From Apostichopus japonicus (taxonomy: Eukaryota; Echinodermata; Holothuroidea; Aspidochirotida; Stichopodidae), in contig NC_092577.1 in assembly GCF_037975245.1 (NCBI RefSeq), positions 5,667,501 to 5,726,000 of the forward strand: a stretch of 58,500 nt of DNA, given 5' to 3'. The stretch's first letter is position 1. The number at the start of each line of letters is the position of its first letter. Below are positions 12,061-24,405 of this stretch, piece by piece. The notes under the pieces are model-generated. The model searched no databases. It saw only the letters and a list, made by a program, of their open reading frames with translations, and was not told the origin of the DNA. Both the position numbers and the translations under genes were made by a program.

Positions 12061-13387
12061 AAATCTCGAATCTGGTTGCGTTTCACACCACCAGGCAACT
12101 TGTAGACAACTTTTTGGAAAAATTCCCAGGCACCGAGACTTGCAATTTGGTATAATTCAGATTTAACACGTAGAATAATTTGAAGCAAACATCAATGGCT
12201 TCATAAATGTCCTTTGGGTAGGGCATGTCTCTGGATGATCACAAATGACTGCTTGGGGTGTATTTTGCTTCCTCCAAGAAGTAACACATATTGCTGAGGT
12301 CTTTCTGAAATCTTTTGCAAATAGAATTCCAAGTTGATGCTTCCTAAGTAACAACAAAGAAAAGAAAAGAAAATTCCCATCATAATGAAGTTGTGTTAAA
12401 AACCTTCTTGGAGCATAAGCAGTTTTTTACATGTACCCCTCACAAAACATGAACATTCCTAAAGAAAATGCCCACAATTTAATCAGTTGTGATTCTAACT
12501 TCTTCAAGTACGTTTGAATCTAGAAAGCCAGATGGCCTATAGTGATTACTTGTCAAAACAGGAACTTGCATTAAACTTTCATCAGACAAGGTAGGCAACT
12601 TTTATAACCAATGCATCATGTTAACAATGCTTAAAATAATGCTCACTCCCACTGTATGCAATTGTGTAGATTGCTATGAATTATAACAGCTAGATCACTT
12701 CCATAATATAGCTAAATTATAGTTGGGCCTAGGTCTAAAAGTATCACCAATCCACATCAGCTTCGGCCTACTTGCTACAACTTACAAGCTAAAATGGCAA
12801 TTAGTGGTAATTATATATTGCATTACATGAATATATGTTTATCCCTTATTGAACATAGTACCAGCGTAACTATAGGCCCATGCCCGATGCTATTTAAAAG
12901 TGCATTGTCTTGAAATGGCCTAAGTATACCCTACTAGTACTAGGCCTAGTAGTAGGCCTAGTACTACTTAAAAAAGTGACTCGCAGGGTATACGAAGTTA
13001 CGGTTAACGCACAAAAAGGAATAGAATGCACTAGATTACAGGCAATTCCGTTTAATGTTTACTTGTATGTAGGCTACACTGATTCGTTGACAATTATGAG
13101 TTGACTATGACAAACAGCAGCTAGCCTATTATATTAACTTATAGTATGACTTTAACGTTAGGTCTACGTAACGCAAGCGATTCAAATGCATTCGTCTACC
13201 CAGCTTAGTCGTGGGTCTCTAAGCATATCTCGTTCTTGTCATGTACACTTACATAATATCAAAACATACCTTCGAATTTTTCAATCAATTCTTCCAGGCC
13301 CCAGTCTCCTATAACGTCATTTTCATGCCATTGTAGCTCGTTATCGCACACTGAGTACGTAACGTTTTGTGGCTTCAACGTATACAT
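12015..13387 (-). pseudogene. Broken two-exon gene inside the 3 kb insertion
   Basis: Exon 1 on the minus strand runs from ATG at 13387 to 13270 (39 codons plus one base), includes GDWGLEELIEKFE and ends at a good donor (GAAG/GTATGT). A second exon starts at 12343 after a pyrimidine-rich acceptor (TTGTTACTTAG). The join is in phase and continues SINLEFYLQKISERPQ, then SFVIIQRHALPKG. After one frameshift comes IYEAIDVCFKLFYVLNLNY, and after a second AWEFFQKVVYKLPGG and RDFYAHR, with a stop at 12015-12017. I recognise this C-terminus as a many-copy uncharacterised animal protein seen in fish, corals and echinoderms. The N-terminus loosely resembles a SAM domain. A further open stretch at 12604-12479 (LSDESLMQVPVLTS) may be a lost exon. 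Function unknown. Confidence 0.55.
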
Positions 13388-13699
13388 GGCTGTGGTTACT
13401 ATAGTACATTTAGTAACGATAAATGTCGACAAACTGGTACAAGTATTGCTAGGTACGGTAAATGGGTGTTCACGGTACGGTGGTATCGTTTAAACACTTA
13501 ACTTACACTAAGAATCCAGCTGACGGGAGGTTTGACCAATCAGAATGCTCGAACTGAAAGTACACTTCTGCAGGTGTTAAAAAATCCACGCTACATAAAT
13601 TATGTAACCCTACTCAGGGTCAGAGTAACCCTTCAGGTGTAGGGTGAACGGTTACACCTGGAAAGTGTTAAAATTCAAAATTCAATTTTTTTCGTATAT

Positions 13700-14250
13700 A
13701 TACTGGTTCAAGAGCATGTACTCATACGCATACCAAGGGAAATGTATGTGTACGTATACTCATACTGGCAGCCATTTGTAATCTAGTATATAGATACTAG
13801 TGTAAGATCATGTACTCATACTCAGCCAAGGGAAATGTATGTGAACTCACGCTCATACTGGCAGCAATTTGTAATCTAGTATATATACTAGTGCAAGAGC
13901 ATGTACTCATTCTCATACCAAGGGAAATGTATTTGTACTCATACTCATACTAGGAGCCATTTGTAATCTAGTATAGATACTATTGCAAGAGCATTTACTA
14001 ATACTCATACCAAGGAAAATGTATGTGAACTCATACTGATACTGGGAGCCATTTGTAATCTAGTATATAGTGCAAGAGCTTGTACTCATACTCATAGCAA
14101 GGGAAAGGTATTTGTACTCATACTCATACTGGGAGCCATTTGTAATCTAGTATAGATACTAGTGTAAGAGCATGTACCTATACTGTTGCTTGGAGTCTTG
14201 TACCTATACTCATACTCATAACTAGTGAAAATGTTTTTGTACTCATACTT
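13700..14250. repeat. ~90 bp satellite, right part
   Basis: Continues the array from 10380-10626. CCAAGGG anchors fall near 13732, 13826, 13917, 14009 and 14096, giving a period of about 87-94 bases. The array ends in divergent units near 14250. Confidence 0.85.
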
Positions 14251-16299
14251 CTATCACGGGAACAGTATTTTCACTGTTTTCCTTATTCTACTACAACTAT
14301 CAGCATAGCGAATAGTATACAAATCATAAGCATAGTGAATAGTATCTTCTTTACATCTATTGATAATCACCACTGGCTGAAAACATAGTTACGATTTAGT
14401 TTTCCATTATTCATAGTATCATATGCATGATGTAACATAGACCTAGGGAATAGTTCATTGGTAGAACACCAGCGCTGTCACCTTCGGAGCCTATTTATCC
14501 GTTTGAAGATAAGCACTCCTGGTACATCACTCTGTGAAGGTGACTTAGTAGGGAAAAATTCACCTTATGCAGAATATCTCTGTCTAGATTAGTTTGCTCT
14601 GAGGTCTCTGGACTTGGGACCAGACTTTGGTGGGTTAAACCTGGTTTTATGAGCGCTCGACCATCCCACTTCCCTCAGAGCAAATTGTTGGAGTTGTTTG
14701 TGTTGTTTGTAGCTCCATCTGTCTGAATACAGAAAGAAACAATGATGCAACAGTAAGGCCCATTAGATGACTGAAAGCAAACTTTTAGTACTGATATGTT
14801 GTAATACACGAAGAAAAATAATTTGAATGCTAGTAATGTTGCTGTATCCATTCCTTTTTTCATGATACTACTTTTAAAACATTGTATTATATTTAAATGT
14901 AAATAACTCAACCGAACCATGCTTATTTAACTTCATAAAACGAGAGGAAATCCAACACCATTTATCCTTGTTGTATATGTAACAGATTATTAACATGCTA
15001 TTTCAGGTCATAAAGAACTTACGTTTGCCTATTTGGTTTAGTGTTACATCTGAGGAACTGAACTTATGGTATGTACGTGTTAGGCAAAGTAGCCTAGCTG
15101 ATTATATATATGACAATCTGTTGTTGTAAAGGTACTATTTCTTTTTAATTAAACACTGTGGTCTACAAATACTAAGCTAAAACTTGCACTGATATCAGTT
15201 TGCTTTTTGTATTTATTAGATTTAATTTAGTTTTATGCCACAAAACATCCTATTAATCTGTAACCTCTTGCACTGTATCCCCAGTACAACATATCAGTCG
15301 GTGTGTGTGTGTACAGTATACACGGAAGCTACTTATCACTATATAACGAACACCACAACTATGTAATAGGCCTAATAAGCCTACACCTTTACTCGTAATG
15401 TTCACTAACACGACAGTTAACGTTCACGTAACAACAGTATATACTGTTCCATTTCATTTGTTAACCTAACCTGAGTCAAGTGCATAACAATTTCTTCAAT
15501 CTCCCTTAACTGGGACAATTTCTTAGTTTCCTTGACAACACACTTAAACTATAAATGGCATCTATAGAATATTCATTACACAAAGAGAAAAATCAATTTC
15601 GGGACTGAATAGGCATTACGAATTACGTACGTTTTTTCCTTAATTGTGAGAGCTTCTATTTTCTTAAATAAAATAAGAAATATGGTCTATATATATATAT
15701 GTTAAAAATAAATCAACAACAACAGCATGCGATCCATAACGAAAGCCTGACAGAATGGAAAACAAAAATCGACTGATGAATATTTCGCTTTTCAGCTTTA
15801 AGTTCATATTTAGGTAATATCGATCGCAACTTTATTTGATAAGTATATGGCCTTTGCGTCTTGTCAAGCGTCAAGATTTTGTTTTCATTAATTTGAAGTA
15901 TCATATTTATCGTGGTCGTGATATCAAGTGAAGGAAAAACTAGTCAAACGTTAATGCCAGTATAAGCTGTGATATAATCTTAGTACGCAATGTCAACAAC
16001 CGGCAGCGTGCTTTTCAATGGAAAGTTTTCGCCTTTTGTTTTACCTTATTTTGTATAGTTAAATATTTAGCATAACGCTTGAGTCAAACATTTACAGATA
16101 TATAGTAGTGATTAAAAGTATGGACACTTTGGAAATCTCTTTCTTACCAATTTCATTAATGAAATAACATATAATTATAATTCTGCTAATAGATTTTGCA
16201 CTGAGAGTTCTTGGTCGCAATGATAAAGCTTTCAACACCTCCCCCCACCCTTATTCAACTGCTCCAAATGTTAACAGAATGACATCTTACATGAGATAG
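14251..16299. other. Intergenic, weak inverted repeats only
   Basis: Between 14430 and 14690 there are inverted words (GTCACCTTC/GAAGGTGAC and TTTGCTCTGAGG/CCCTCAGAGCAAA) and a tRNA-like phrase AGTTCATTGGTAGAAC. This may be an old SINE but lacks a clear B box. The remainder shows nothing. Confidence 0.4.
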
Positions 16300-18330
16300 C
16301 AACGGCCATTTTGTTGGGCATCAATATTATGAGGTTCGCCGTGAGTTTCGCAAGCTTGTTCCATGTAAGTCTTCAGGGCCGGACAATCTTTCACCACGAT
16401 TACTGAAATTGTGCGCCGATCTGTTATGCGGTATTTTTAGTATCATTTTTAACTACTCATTCATTAATATGACTGTCCCGGATATATGGAAACAATCATG
16501 TATTATTCCGATTCCAAAGAAACCAAAGGTATCATGCATGAACGACCTTCGCCCTGTAGCCTTGACCTCAGTTGACTTCAAAGCATGTGAACGTTTGGTT
16601 TTACCACAATTGAAGAGCCGAGTGAAAGATTTTACTGATTTTTACTGATTTCCAGTTTGCATACAGGAGTGATAGGAGCTGTGAAGACGCTATTTTAACA
16701 ATTATTGACAGTGTAGCTTCCCACCTAGACACTAAAGCAGTTTCTGAGAAAAATAAGTCAAAGGGGGTGAGCGGAAAAAGTAGTAACTCGGCAAGAATAA
16801 TGTTCTTTGACTTTTCATCGGCTTTCAACACAATCCAGCCGCATTTGTTGGCAAACAAGCTATTGACCATGGATGTTCCTGGGCCTATGATTTCTGGATT
16901 CTGGACTACCTTACAACGCGTTCCCAGTTTGTGCGGGTGCAATCAATATCTTCCAACATTGTGAGTTCAAGTACAGGTGCACCCCAAGGTACCGTCTTAG
17001 CGCCTTTTCTGTTCACTCTATATACATCTGACTGTAGACCCGAAGCTGATTCATGCCCGATTGTCAAGTTTGCTGATGACACTGCAATGGTTGGTCTGAT
17101 AACTAATGATGACTCTTCACAGTATGTAAATGAAATTAATAAATTTGTGGACTACTGCCAGGACAATTTTCTCGAACTGAAATTAGCAAAACAAAGGAGT
17201 TAGTTATTGATTTCAGAACCAACAAGTGTATATCCGATCCTATTGTAATTTCTGACTCTCCAGTTGAACGGGTTCATACTTATAAATACTTAGGGGTTGT
17301 TGTTAATGACAAACTTAGCTGGTCAGATAATATAGATCTAATTATGTCAAAGTTAAATTCTCGTCTATACTGTTTGAGGAAATTGAAATTATTTCATGTT
17401 GAACATACCCTTCTGTCATTATTCTACCTTTCCGTCATTACCAGCATTTTCACTTATTGTATTGTGTGTTGGGGTGGTAGCATTACTGAACAGGACAAGA
17501 AGAGAATCAATAGCATAATAAGGAAATCTGAACGTCTGATTGGGAATCATCAGCAGCCGCTCGATTCTTTCTATAATTCCTGCCTTCAACGTAAGCTCCG
17601 CACCGTGCTCGATGACACCGATCACCCGTTACACAGTGATCTCGTTGGACGATTCACTGGGCGGAGTGGTAGGATGAGACCCCCAGCTGCTGGTACAAAC
17701 CGCTACAAACATTCCTTCGTTCCGATGGCTGTCACACATTTTAATACTTACACCAGATAGGCAGCGTTTCGTTGGGTTCATTGTGCAATATTCATAATTC
17801 GATTCTTATGTTTGATTATTTCATTCTTAATACACTAGGCTTTGTGCAATGTTTTTAGGGTCACCTTTTTAGGGTACTAGTCTATAGTCTCTTTTCTCTT
17901 ATGCATATTATCATTATTTTTTATCTGTTTTGGAGCAGCATATTGCTTTATAGGTGCCTTTTAAAGTTTAATTGTTTTCAAAATTGAATTTTGATCCTTT
18001 CGTTTTTGATCCGTTAGACTGTCGTATAGGTTTTTCAATTTTTTAGTTTCAGGTTTAAATTCCTATTAGTTTCGATTCTTATAGTTTGACCATTTTCGAG
18101 AGTTTTGATTCTTATTCCTTCAGTCAATTGCAATTCTTATTTTTCTTAATAGTTTGAATTCTTATTATCCTATTAAATTAATATGTGCAATTCTTAGTTT
18201 GGTTTCCTTTTAATGTATTTTCATGTATACTATTTGTATTTTCTTATTCCATCTTATCATTGTATTGTCTTATTGCGAGCATTTAATTGCCCATTTTTGG
18301 TGCTTAATAAAGTTTATTTGAATTGAATTA
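16300..18330 (+). mobile_element. 5'-truncated CR1/Rex1-like LINE with frameshifted reverse transcriptase
   Basis: The reverse transcriptase is traceable on the plus strand from about 16331 (KSSGPDNLSPRLLK) through PIPKKPK...DLRPVALT, FAYRSDRSCEDAI, FFDFSSAFNTI, a GAPQGTVLAP motif and the catalytic FADD motif near 17070. It ends with YKYLGV, CLRKLKLF and RYKHSFVPMAVTHFN, then a stop at 17758-17760. At least three frame breaks occur: an 11-base tandem duplication near 16635, one near 16900 and one near 17190. The 3' UTR runs to an AATAAAG signal and a GAATTGAATT-type tail near 18328. There is no endonuclease domain, so the copy is dead. Clade assignment is by the look of the C-terminus. Confidence 0.8.
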
Positions 18331-19439
18331 TGCCACGCGAGGTCATTGTTTTCCTTGGGACAAATTAAACCGTTTTAGTACAAAATTAAACAAGGTTCAC
18401 CCCGATGTACCTCAGTGTTGACCTTCTAGCCTATACTGAGGATTTATCTAGTCAAATTTAAACCCAGTAGAAATTATTTTACTCCATGGCAAAAAAAAAA
18501 ACCTCTTGCTTTGATATTGGAGAAAGTGAAAGTTGTCAAATGTTGCATTCTTGTGGTGAAAACATCTCTACATAATGGCTATCATTTAAGAACATTCTAA
18601 AACAATTGCACTACATTTTTCAAATCTTATTTATCCATAACATTGAACTCACATAATGATGTAGTCGCAGTTGCAGTCATCAGAAATATATTTTGTGTGC
18701 ACAGTTCATGAATTTAATATCCTAAATACAAAACTTTAAATGGTACTTTGAAAAGCTAGTAAACAGAAAAGAATTTCGCAAATGAATATTTTGTGTTGTC
18801 TGTTCATATCCGCTTATCCAAAATTACATAAACCCCAAGTTCAATAAGCATCCAACCAAGTCATTGTTATTGAACGTCCAGAAAATCGGCCGATTAAGTC
18901 CCAAATCGGCTACAATATATATAGTCCCAGATCTGTAGTGTTATTTCTGTAATCTTTAAAGTAAGAATTGTGTGATATCTTCGTTTATTTCCTTGGTGTT
19001 TATACGTGTGACTTCTAGCACACCATTATCATCAAAACCAACTGACCATTCCTACGAAATGGGTAATATACATACTAGTCAGTATTCACATTACGTAGGT
19101 AACTAAGGGATGATACCAGTTTAGCGATTAAGCAAAATAACGCAAAGTAGTGCTGTTTCTATTACCGGTGCATGAGACGTACGAGATCTTCTCGAAACAG
19201 TGTTTTGTTCTATAGACCAGCAATATATACTAGTATATATGTAAATGTTGTAAGATACTGTCAAATCCCTGTATTATTGTCCTATTGATGAACAGCAATG
19301 TCTTTTGGTAAGTAACGTTGTAAGGCTGTTGTGAGATCACTGTATTTAGTGTACGACAGATGAACAGCAATACTATAGTCGGTACCACAGCCGACGGCGT
19401 AAATTAGTTTAATATTCATTCCTTGAGATTATCTGATTT

Positions 19440-19720
19440 TGAATATAAAAATTAATGATATTAAATATATTATTTATGACATTAAAATTCAGGGTTTCAT
19501 TGAAGTAGATATCTCTGAGCAATGTAGCAAGGTTTCACACATACATATTTCCGCAGGTTCATTACCATATCATTTTTCTTTTATTTGTCGTCAAATATTA
19601 ACACAATGCTTTAGGCTTTCATCTCATCAATCATCTGCTGCTAATTTATACCTTCAGCAAGTGATGGAAACAACTTTGAAGATGGTCGTTAGTTCTCTTG
19701 ATTCAGTCAAGCAAAATTAA
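19440..19720 (+). other. Unrecognised open frame, 93 codons
   Basis: Open on the plus strand from a TTG to a TAA at 19718. The second half (QILTQCFRLSSHQSSAANLY, then VMETTLKMVVSSLDSVKQN) looks more protein-like than the AT-rich first half and could follow an acceptor at TTTCCGCAG (19556). I recognise no family and see no partner exon. Confidence 0.25.
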
Positions 19721-20141
19721 ATGAAACTATTTCAGTTTGATCCTCTAAACCCGTTCATTCCACTAAACCTATCTTAACGGGTCATTTGATCTCGTTACAG
19801 CTGAAATCATTCCATAAATGTGACGCGTTATTCTGGGGCCAAACTGAACATTTCTTTATCTGTTTTAGTAATACAAATCATTCTAGAAAAAGTGCAAATA
19901 ACAGTGATAATTGCAAGTTTGTCAGAAGAGTTTATTCTAAAAATGGAAAGCAGTTCTAGGAGATAATAAAAAGCAAGCGTTAGTTTTCTAAGGTTTCAGT
20001 GTTTTATAAAAGTGCTTCTAGCCGGTCGCTTGATAAATTGAACCCGAGGTTTTTATTTATATTTATAACAGATGAAAATCGCTCTTGTTAACTGAATATC
20101 TTTGTAGATGAAATTATCATTCCGTTTTGATTCATGTATAA

Positions 20142-20549
20142 CAGGGTTGTCCAACCTAAGGCCCGCGGGCCACAGTCCGGCCCGCCGTAGGGTTGCGTCC
20201 GGCCCGTCAGAGATGCTCTACGGTGCGAAATTTGAGTGAGCAGATTTATTGATAACAATTTGAAGCTATATAATCAATCATTCGAACCTTCTGGGTCCAA
20301 AAAAACTGCATACAGGTCAGTTTGTGTGACACTCTCTCAGCGGAGGGGGGGGGGGGGCGGCTGGACTTTATTCATCTGTTTTATCAGGAAGGAAAAATAA
20401 ATCAGTGCGCTACGCGCGCAGTGCTCACATTTTGTTGCGTTGGGCTTCGCGAAAAAAAATCGAAAAATCGATCGTAGGGTTCATGCGGCCCCCTCCTTCA
20501 TCATCATCATTCCATGTGGCCCTCCTCTGCAAAAGGTTGGACAACCCTG
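20142..20549. mobile_element. hAT miniature element, family B
   Basis: Ends are CAGGGTTGTCCAACC and GGTTGGACAACCCTG, with an exact duplication ATGTATAA (20134-20141 and 20550-20557). It contains GGCCCGCGGGCC near the left end and a G-run at 20344-20357. Confidence 0.9.
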
Positions 20550-22209
20550 ATGTATAAGAATTGCCGCTGATAGCTATTAATGTTCGAAATGTGAGCCGAG
20601 TTCGAAGAAATCCGTTGGTATCTTGTCACAGTCTGTTACCCTGACTAATAATTGCTTGTTGTTTATATATATTAGCCTTCTTCCATCTGTAATATAGGGG
20701 GCGCTCTCCAGCCGACTACGCTAGAGCCGTAAATATTCGGATGCGCATGTGTATTAGGTGACAACATGTTTGCATAACTTAATTCCTGCACCTCAAGTGG
20801 CCTATTGTATTTAATTATGCATAGAGAGTGTCCCCTTTTGTTAGTCTTGTACAGCGTTTGATACTCTTACAAATATAGTGACATTCTTTACCTTTATGTA
20901 TATTTGCGTTGGATTGGTTTGGCAGTGGAGGAAGAGAGTTAGAAGGGAGCACGTAAAGAGAGAGGAGGAATAAAGAGCAGACAGACATTTTATCTGTTCA
21001 CGTCTTAATTTGTACTTGTTGTGTAATATATGTATACAGGACCCCCGTCACAATATTGACTAATTAGTTACTATTCGCAAAATTGGTCAGAATCTGTGGG
21101 GACTCTCCATAGCCTATATATAGTTTGAAGTGATGCTAATTGCACGACAGGGACAAAAGGGATTCCTAACAACTGTCTCGTATTTCATCTGACTGCTCAA
21201 AGACGAGACAGAAGTTTTGGTATAAGTCACAATGAAGAAAGCAAAATAAAATAAAAAATTACCAAATAAATATATAAAACTATAAACGGTTAAAAACTGA
21301 TGTCATGGTAAGAAAAACAAAATGTATGAAAATTCATGTTATAAGTAATAACAGCCTGATGTTAATATTATTAATACGCGCTTGTCTTTATAGCATGTTG
21401 GGCAGTGAAGTTATATATCCTGTAACTGTATAGGAGAGCAATGTATTGAAATAAATACATCACGTGTACAGAGAATTTGCTAAACCGTATAGGCGGCGAA
21501 AAATTGATTGGTAATCTTTTGGAATCATTTTATATTACATACTATTCGATCACCGTATAGTGACCAGACTCACATTACTGTAATGTGAATGTTCAAAGAA
21601 GTTCGGTTTGCTTAATGAGATGGCTTCGGTTGGTCGCCTATGGTATATCACTACATCTTAATTATGCTATTGAGTTTGTTGCTGACTTTTGTTAACCGAA
21701 TGCGAGGTAAACTTATACATTAACAAAGAAGGCATTCGCGTGCAGATTTGTATGATAATCTTCAGTCGACGCTATTGACGTGACAGAAGTTGTAGCAATA
21801 TTATATAATATTAATTTACACTTAATACTTGATCTGCATTTTTGTAATTATGTATTAAGTGAAGATCCGTTGTCACATGAAAATGGCTGGAAGTAGGGTT
21901 GGTTTTTATCCTCAAATGGAAAACAAATCTGAGCATGCGCATGTGCAGTAACGCATGTATCATCCTAACAAACACAACGATATGCATAAAACGAAGAGAA
22001 GTATACTAAGGATATGGAGGTTCCGCACGACATATCTGACTATCAGACGTACCCTCTGCTCCAGATGTATCCCTTTACATTAGTTATTAGACTAAGCAAA
22101 ATAGTGAGTTGATACCACGATGGAATTTCAAAAGAATGAGAATGATTGCTTTAAAGGCCGCAAATCTTGCAACCAACTCGCATTTATGATGCTGTCTAAA
22201 TCCAGCTAA

Positions 22210-22878
22210 TCCGTGATTTGGAGGCTTTAAGAATATGTTCGTCCCTTGAAGGCTGGAAGTATATCATTGCAACATTATAGAACATTCTGTTACATAGTTC
22301 TCCAGTCAAGTGTGTATGTAGCTCCTTGACCAATGCCTTGACGAGGATTTAAGAATATGTCCGTCCCTTGTAAGCTGGAAGTATATCATTGCATCGTTAC
22401 AGCACGTTCTGTTACATAGTTCTCCAGTCAAGTGTGTATGTAGCTCCTTGACCAATGCCTTGACGAGGATTTAAGAATATGTCCGTCCCTTGTAAGCTGG
22501 AAGTATATCATTGCATCGTTACAGCACGTTCTGTTACATAGTTCTCCAGTCAAGTGTGTATGTAGCTCCTTGACCAATGCCTTGACGAGGATTTAAGAAT
22601 ATGTCCGTCCCTTGTTAGCTGGAAGTATATCATTGCATCGTTACAGCACGTTCTGTTACATAGTTCTCCAATCAAGTGTGTACGTAGCTCCTTGACCAAT
22701 GCTGTGAAGAGGCTTTGAGAATATGTCCGTACCTTGTTAGCTGGAAGTATATCATTGCAACATTATAGCACAGTCTGTATCGTAGTTCTCCAGTCAAGTG
22801 TGTAAGTAGTTCCTTGGCCAATGCCTTGACGAGGCTTTGAGAATAATGTCCGTCCCTTGTTAGCTGGAAGTATATCAT
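22210..22878. repeat. 122 bp satellite, about 5.5 copies
   Basis: AGCTCCTTGACC anchors lie at 22320, 22442, 22564, 22686 and 22808, an exact 122-base period. Units carry GTCCGTCCCTTG, GGAAGTATATCATTGCA and GTTCTCCAGTCAAGTGTG blocks. The array is cut by a hAT element and resumes at 24321-24400. Confidence 0.93.
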
Positions 22879-24320
22879 TAGGGATGCACCGGATCCAAAT
22901 TTTTGGATCCGGCCGGAACCGGATTTTGCCGGATAGTACATGAAATCCGGCCGGATTTTATCCGGCCGGAACCGGATTTTTTCATTACACAAAAGAAAAT
23001 CATTAATAAGAAGTAGAAGTATGAAACAAGGAGCAAATCTAAGGTGAGGTATAACGCATATTATAAAAAAGGTGAAATTTAGACCCCATAAATGAGATTA
23101 AATATGACTTGAAGTGGTGTAATCTACATTCTTTAATAAAATAACTACAACATAATTGTTGACAAGCTTGATACAGTATGTAAATTTGTTTGCTGGAAAA
23201 ATACTGTAACTACCTATGAAGTTTGTTTTAAAACGGGAAGCTACATTTCACAAATCTCATACTTTATACTGAATAAAAAGATTATTTAATTGTTGTAGTA
23301 ACACTACTATCAGGATTTAGAATTGTTTTTTATTATTCATTATTTGGTAACAAATTTTTACACTGCAATATTATCTGTAAAAAAAAAAGAAGAAAAGCAG
23401 TGCATCTTTCCAGAAGTGGAAGAAACTTCTTATCTATCTTTTATCTGTCCTTTAAAATGGAATTGAATGTTCATTAGAACACTTAACGATTTAGGTTTTT
23501 CATGAACTTTTAGGAACTTTCATGGTGACAAGAGATATCTTTTTCTGTGAGAAAACTAGATACTGTTTTTTCTGTGACTGGCACCCCATTTGGTGGAAAC
23601 TCTTCTAGTCCATTGCTTCATCTATTTATAAAAGTGCCAAGATTACAATTTGCATATTGCCATGACCACAAACAATGAGTAACAATTGACAGCTCTCTAG
23701 ACAGGAAATGGACTGTAGTGGTCCACAAAAAGATCCATTGTTTTGACTTCTTAAGGTCCTAATGCACATGCTTGGATTTTGGACATTTCATTTCATGCAA
23801 GTGTTTCTCTCTGACCATATAAGAGATTGTTTCACACATAAAAATTCAGAGAAAACATGAATGCCAACAATAATGGGAAAGTAAAGATTCAATGGAACAG
23901 TATTTTGACTGATAAGTATATGAATGGTCTATTTTAACTGCACAATATTAAACTGATGAAGGCTGCAAACTGTATTTGTTGTATATAGCTTCATGTTGTA
24001 TTATAACAGCAGTCGTATTATTTTGGTTGATCTTTAGAAACAGTGGGTCAGACCATTGAGAAAATTAAATTAAACATGTTAAACCTAATTTTTCCTTACT
24101 TTGAATGTTTTTATTAATTTTTGGAAATAGTTTACATTGATTTAAGTTAATACCAACACTATTTAAGGAATAATTCAGGCCAGATTTTGAAAAAGATCTG
24201 GGCAGATTTTGAAAAAGATCCGGCCGGATTTTGAAAAATATCCGGCCGGAACCGGAACCGGATAATTTCTCACTATCCGGCCGGATAGTCCGGCCGGACC
24301 GGATATCCGGTGCATCCCTA
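22879..24320. mobile_element. Non-autonomous hAT element, 1442 bp
   Basis: The terminal inverted repeats begin TAGGGATGCACCGGATCC and end ATATCCGGTGCATCCCTA. They are flanked by an exact 8-base duplication TATATCAT (22871-22878 and 24321-24328). Both flanks are satellite sequence, so the empty site is obvious. Subterminal ends carry repeated CCGGCCGGAT words. The 1.2 kb interior has no transposase-like reading frame. Termini and duplication length fit hAT. Confidence 0.9.
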
Positions 24321-24405
24321 TATATCATTGTAACATTATCGCACATTCTGATACATAGTTCTCCAGTCAAGTGTGTACGTAGCTCCTTGGTCAGTGCTTA
24401 CCATG
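24321..24405. repeat. 122 bp satellite, segment right of hAT element
   Basis: Continues the 22210-22878 array directly after the target duplication: TATATCATTGTAACATTATCGC, then CAAGTGTGTACGTAGCTCC, fading after 24400. Confidence 0.85.

Larger units (their letters stand above)
10627..13693. mobile_element. Roughly 3 kb insertion with AACAC/GTGTT-rich ends
   Basis: This block interrupts a 90 bp satellite present on both sides. Comparison with intact satellite units suggests a 7-8 base target duplication, GTACATAC on the left and GTATATAT on the right (6 of 8 identical). The left end begins ACACTCAAAAAATGAAG. The right end, reversed, begins with A-rich sequence then ATTGAATTTTGAATT. Both ends contain many copies of AACAC or GTGTT: about 10640-11110 and 13560-13680. 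Inside are a broken minus-strand gene (exons at 13387-13270 and 12343-12015) and a triplicated unit of about 164 bp. No transposase was seen. The 8 bp duplication hints at hAT, but that is inference. Confidence 0.6.
18331..22209. other. Intergenic, no gene recognised
   Basis: Besides the family B miniature element and the 19440 open frame, nothing is visible. A GGGGGCGCTCTCC patch lies near 20697. Confidence 0.45.

Noticed and set aside
14443-14690. tRNA gene or SINE at AGTTCATTGGTAGAAC
   Set aside because: It has an A-box-like phrase but no proper B box and no cloverleaf; inverted words suggest an old element at best.
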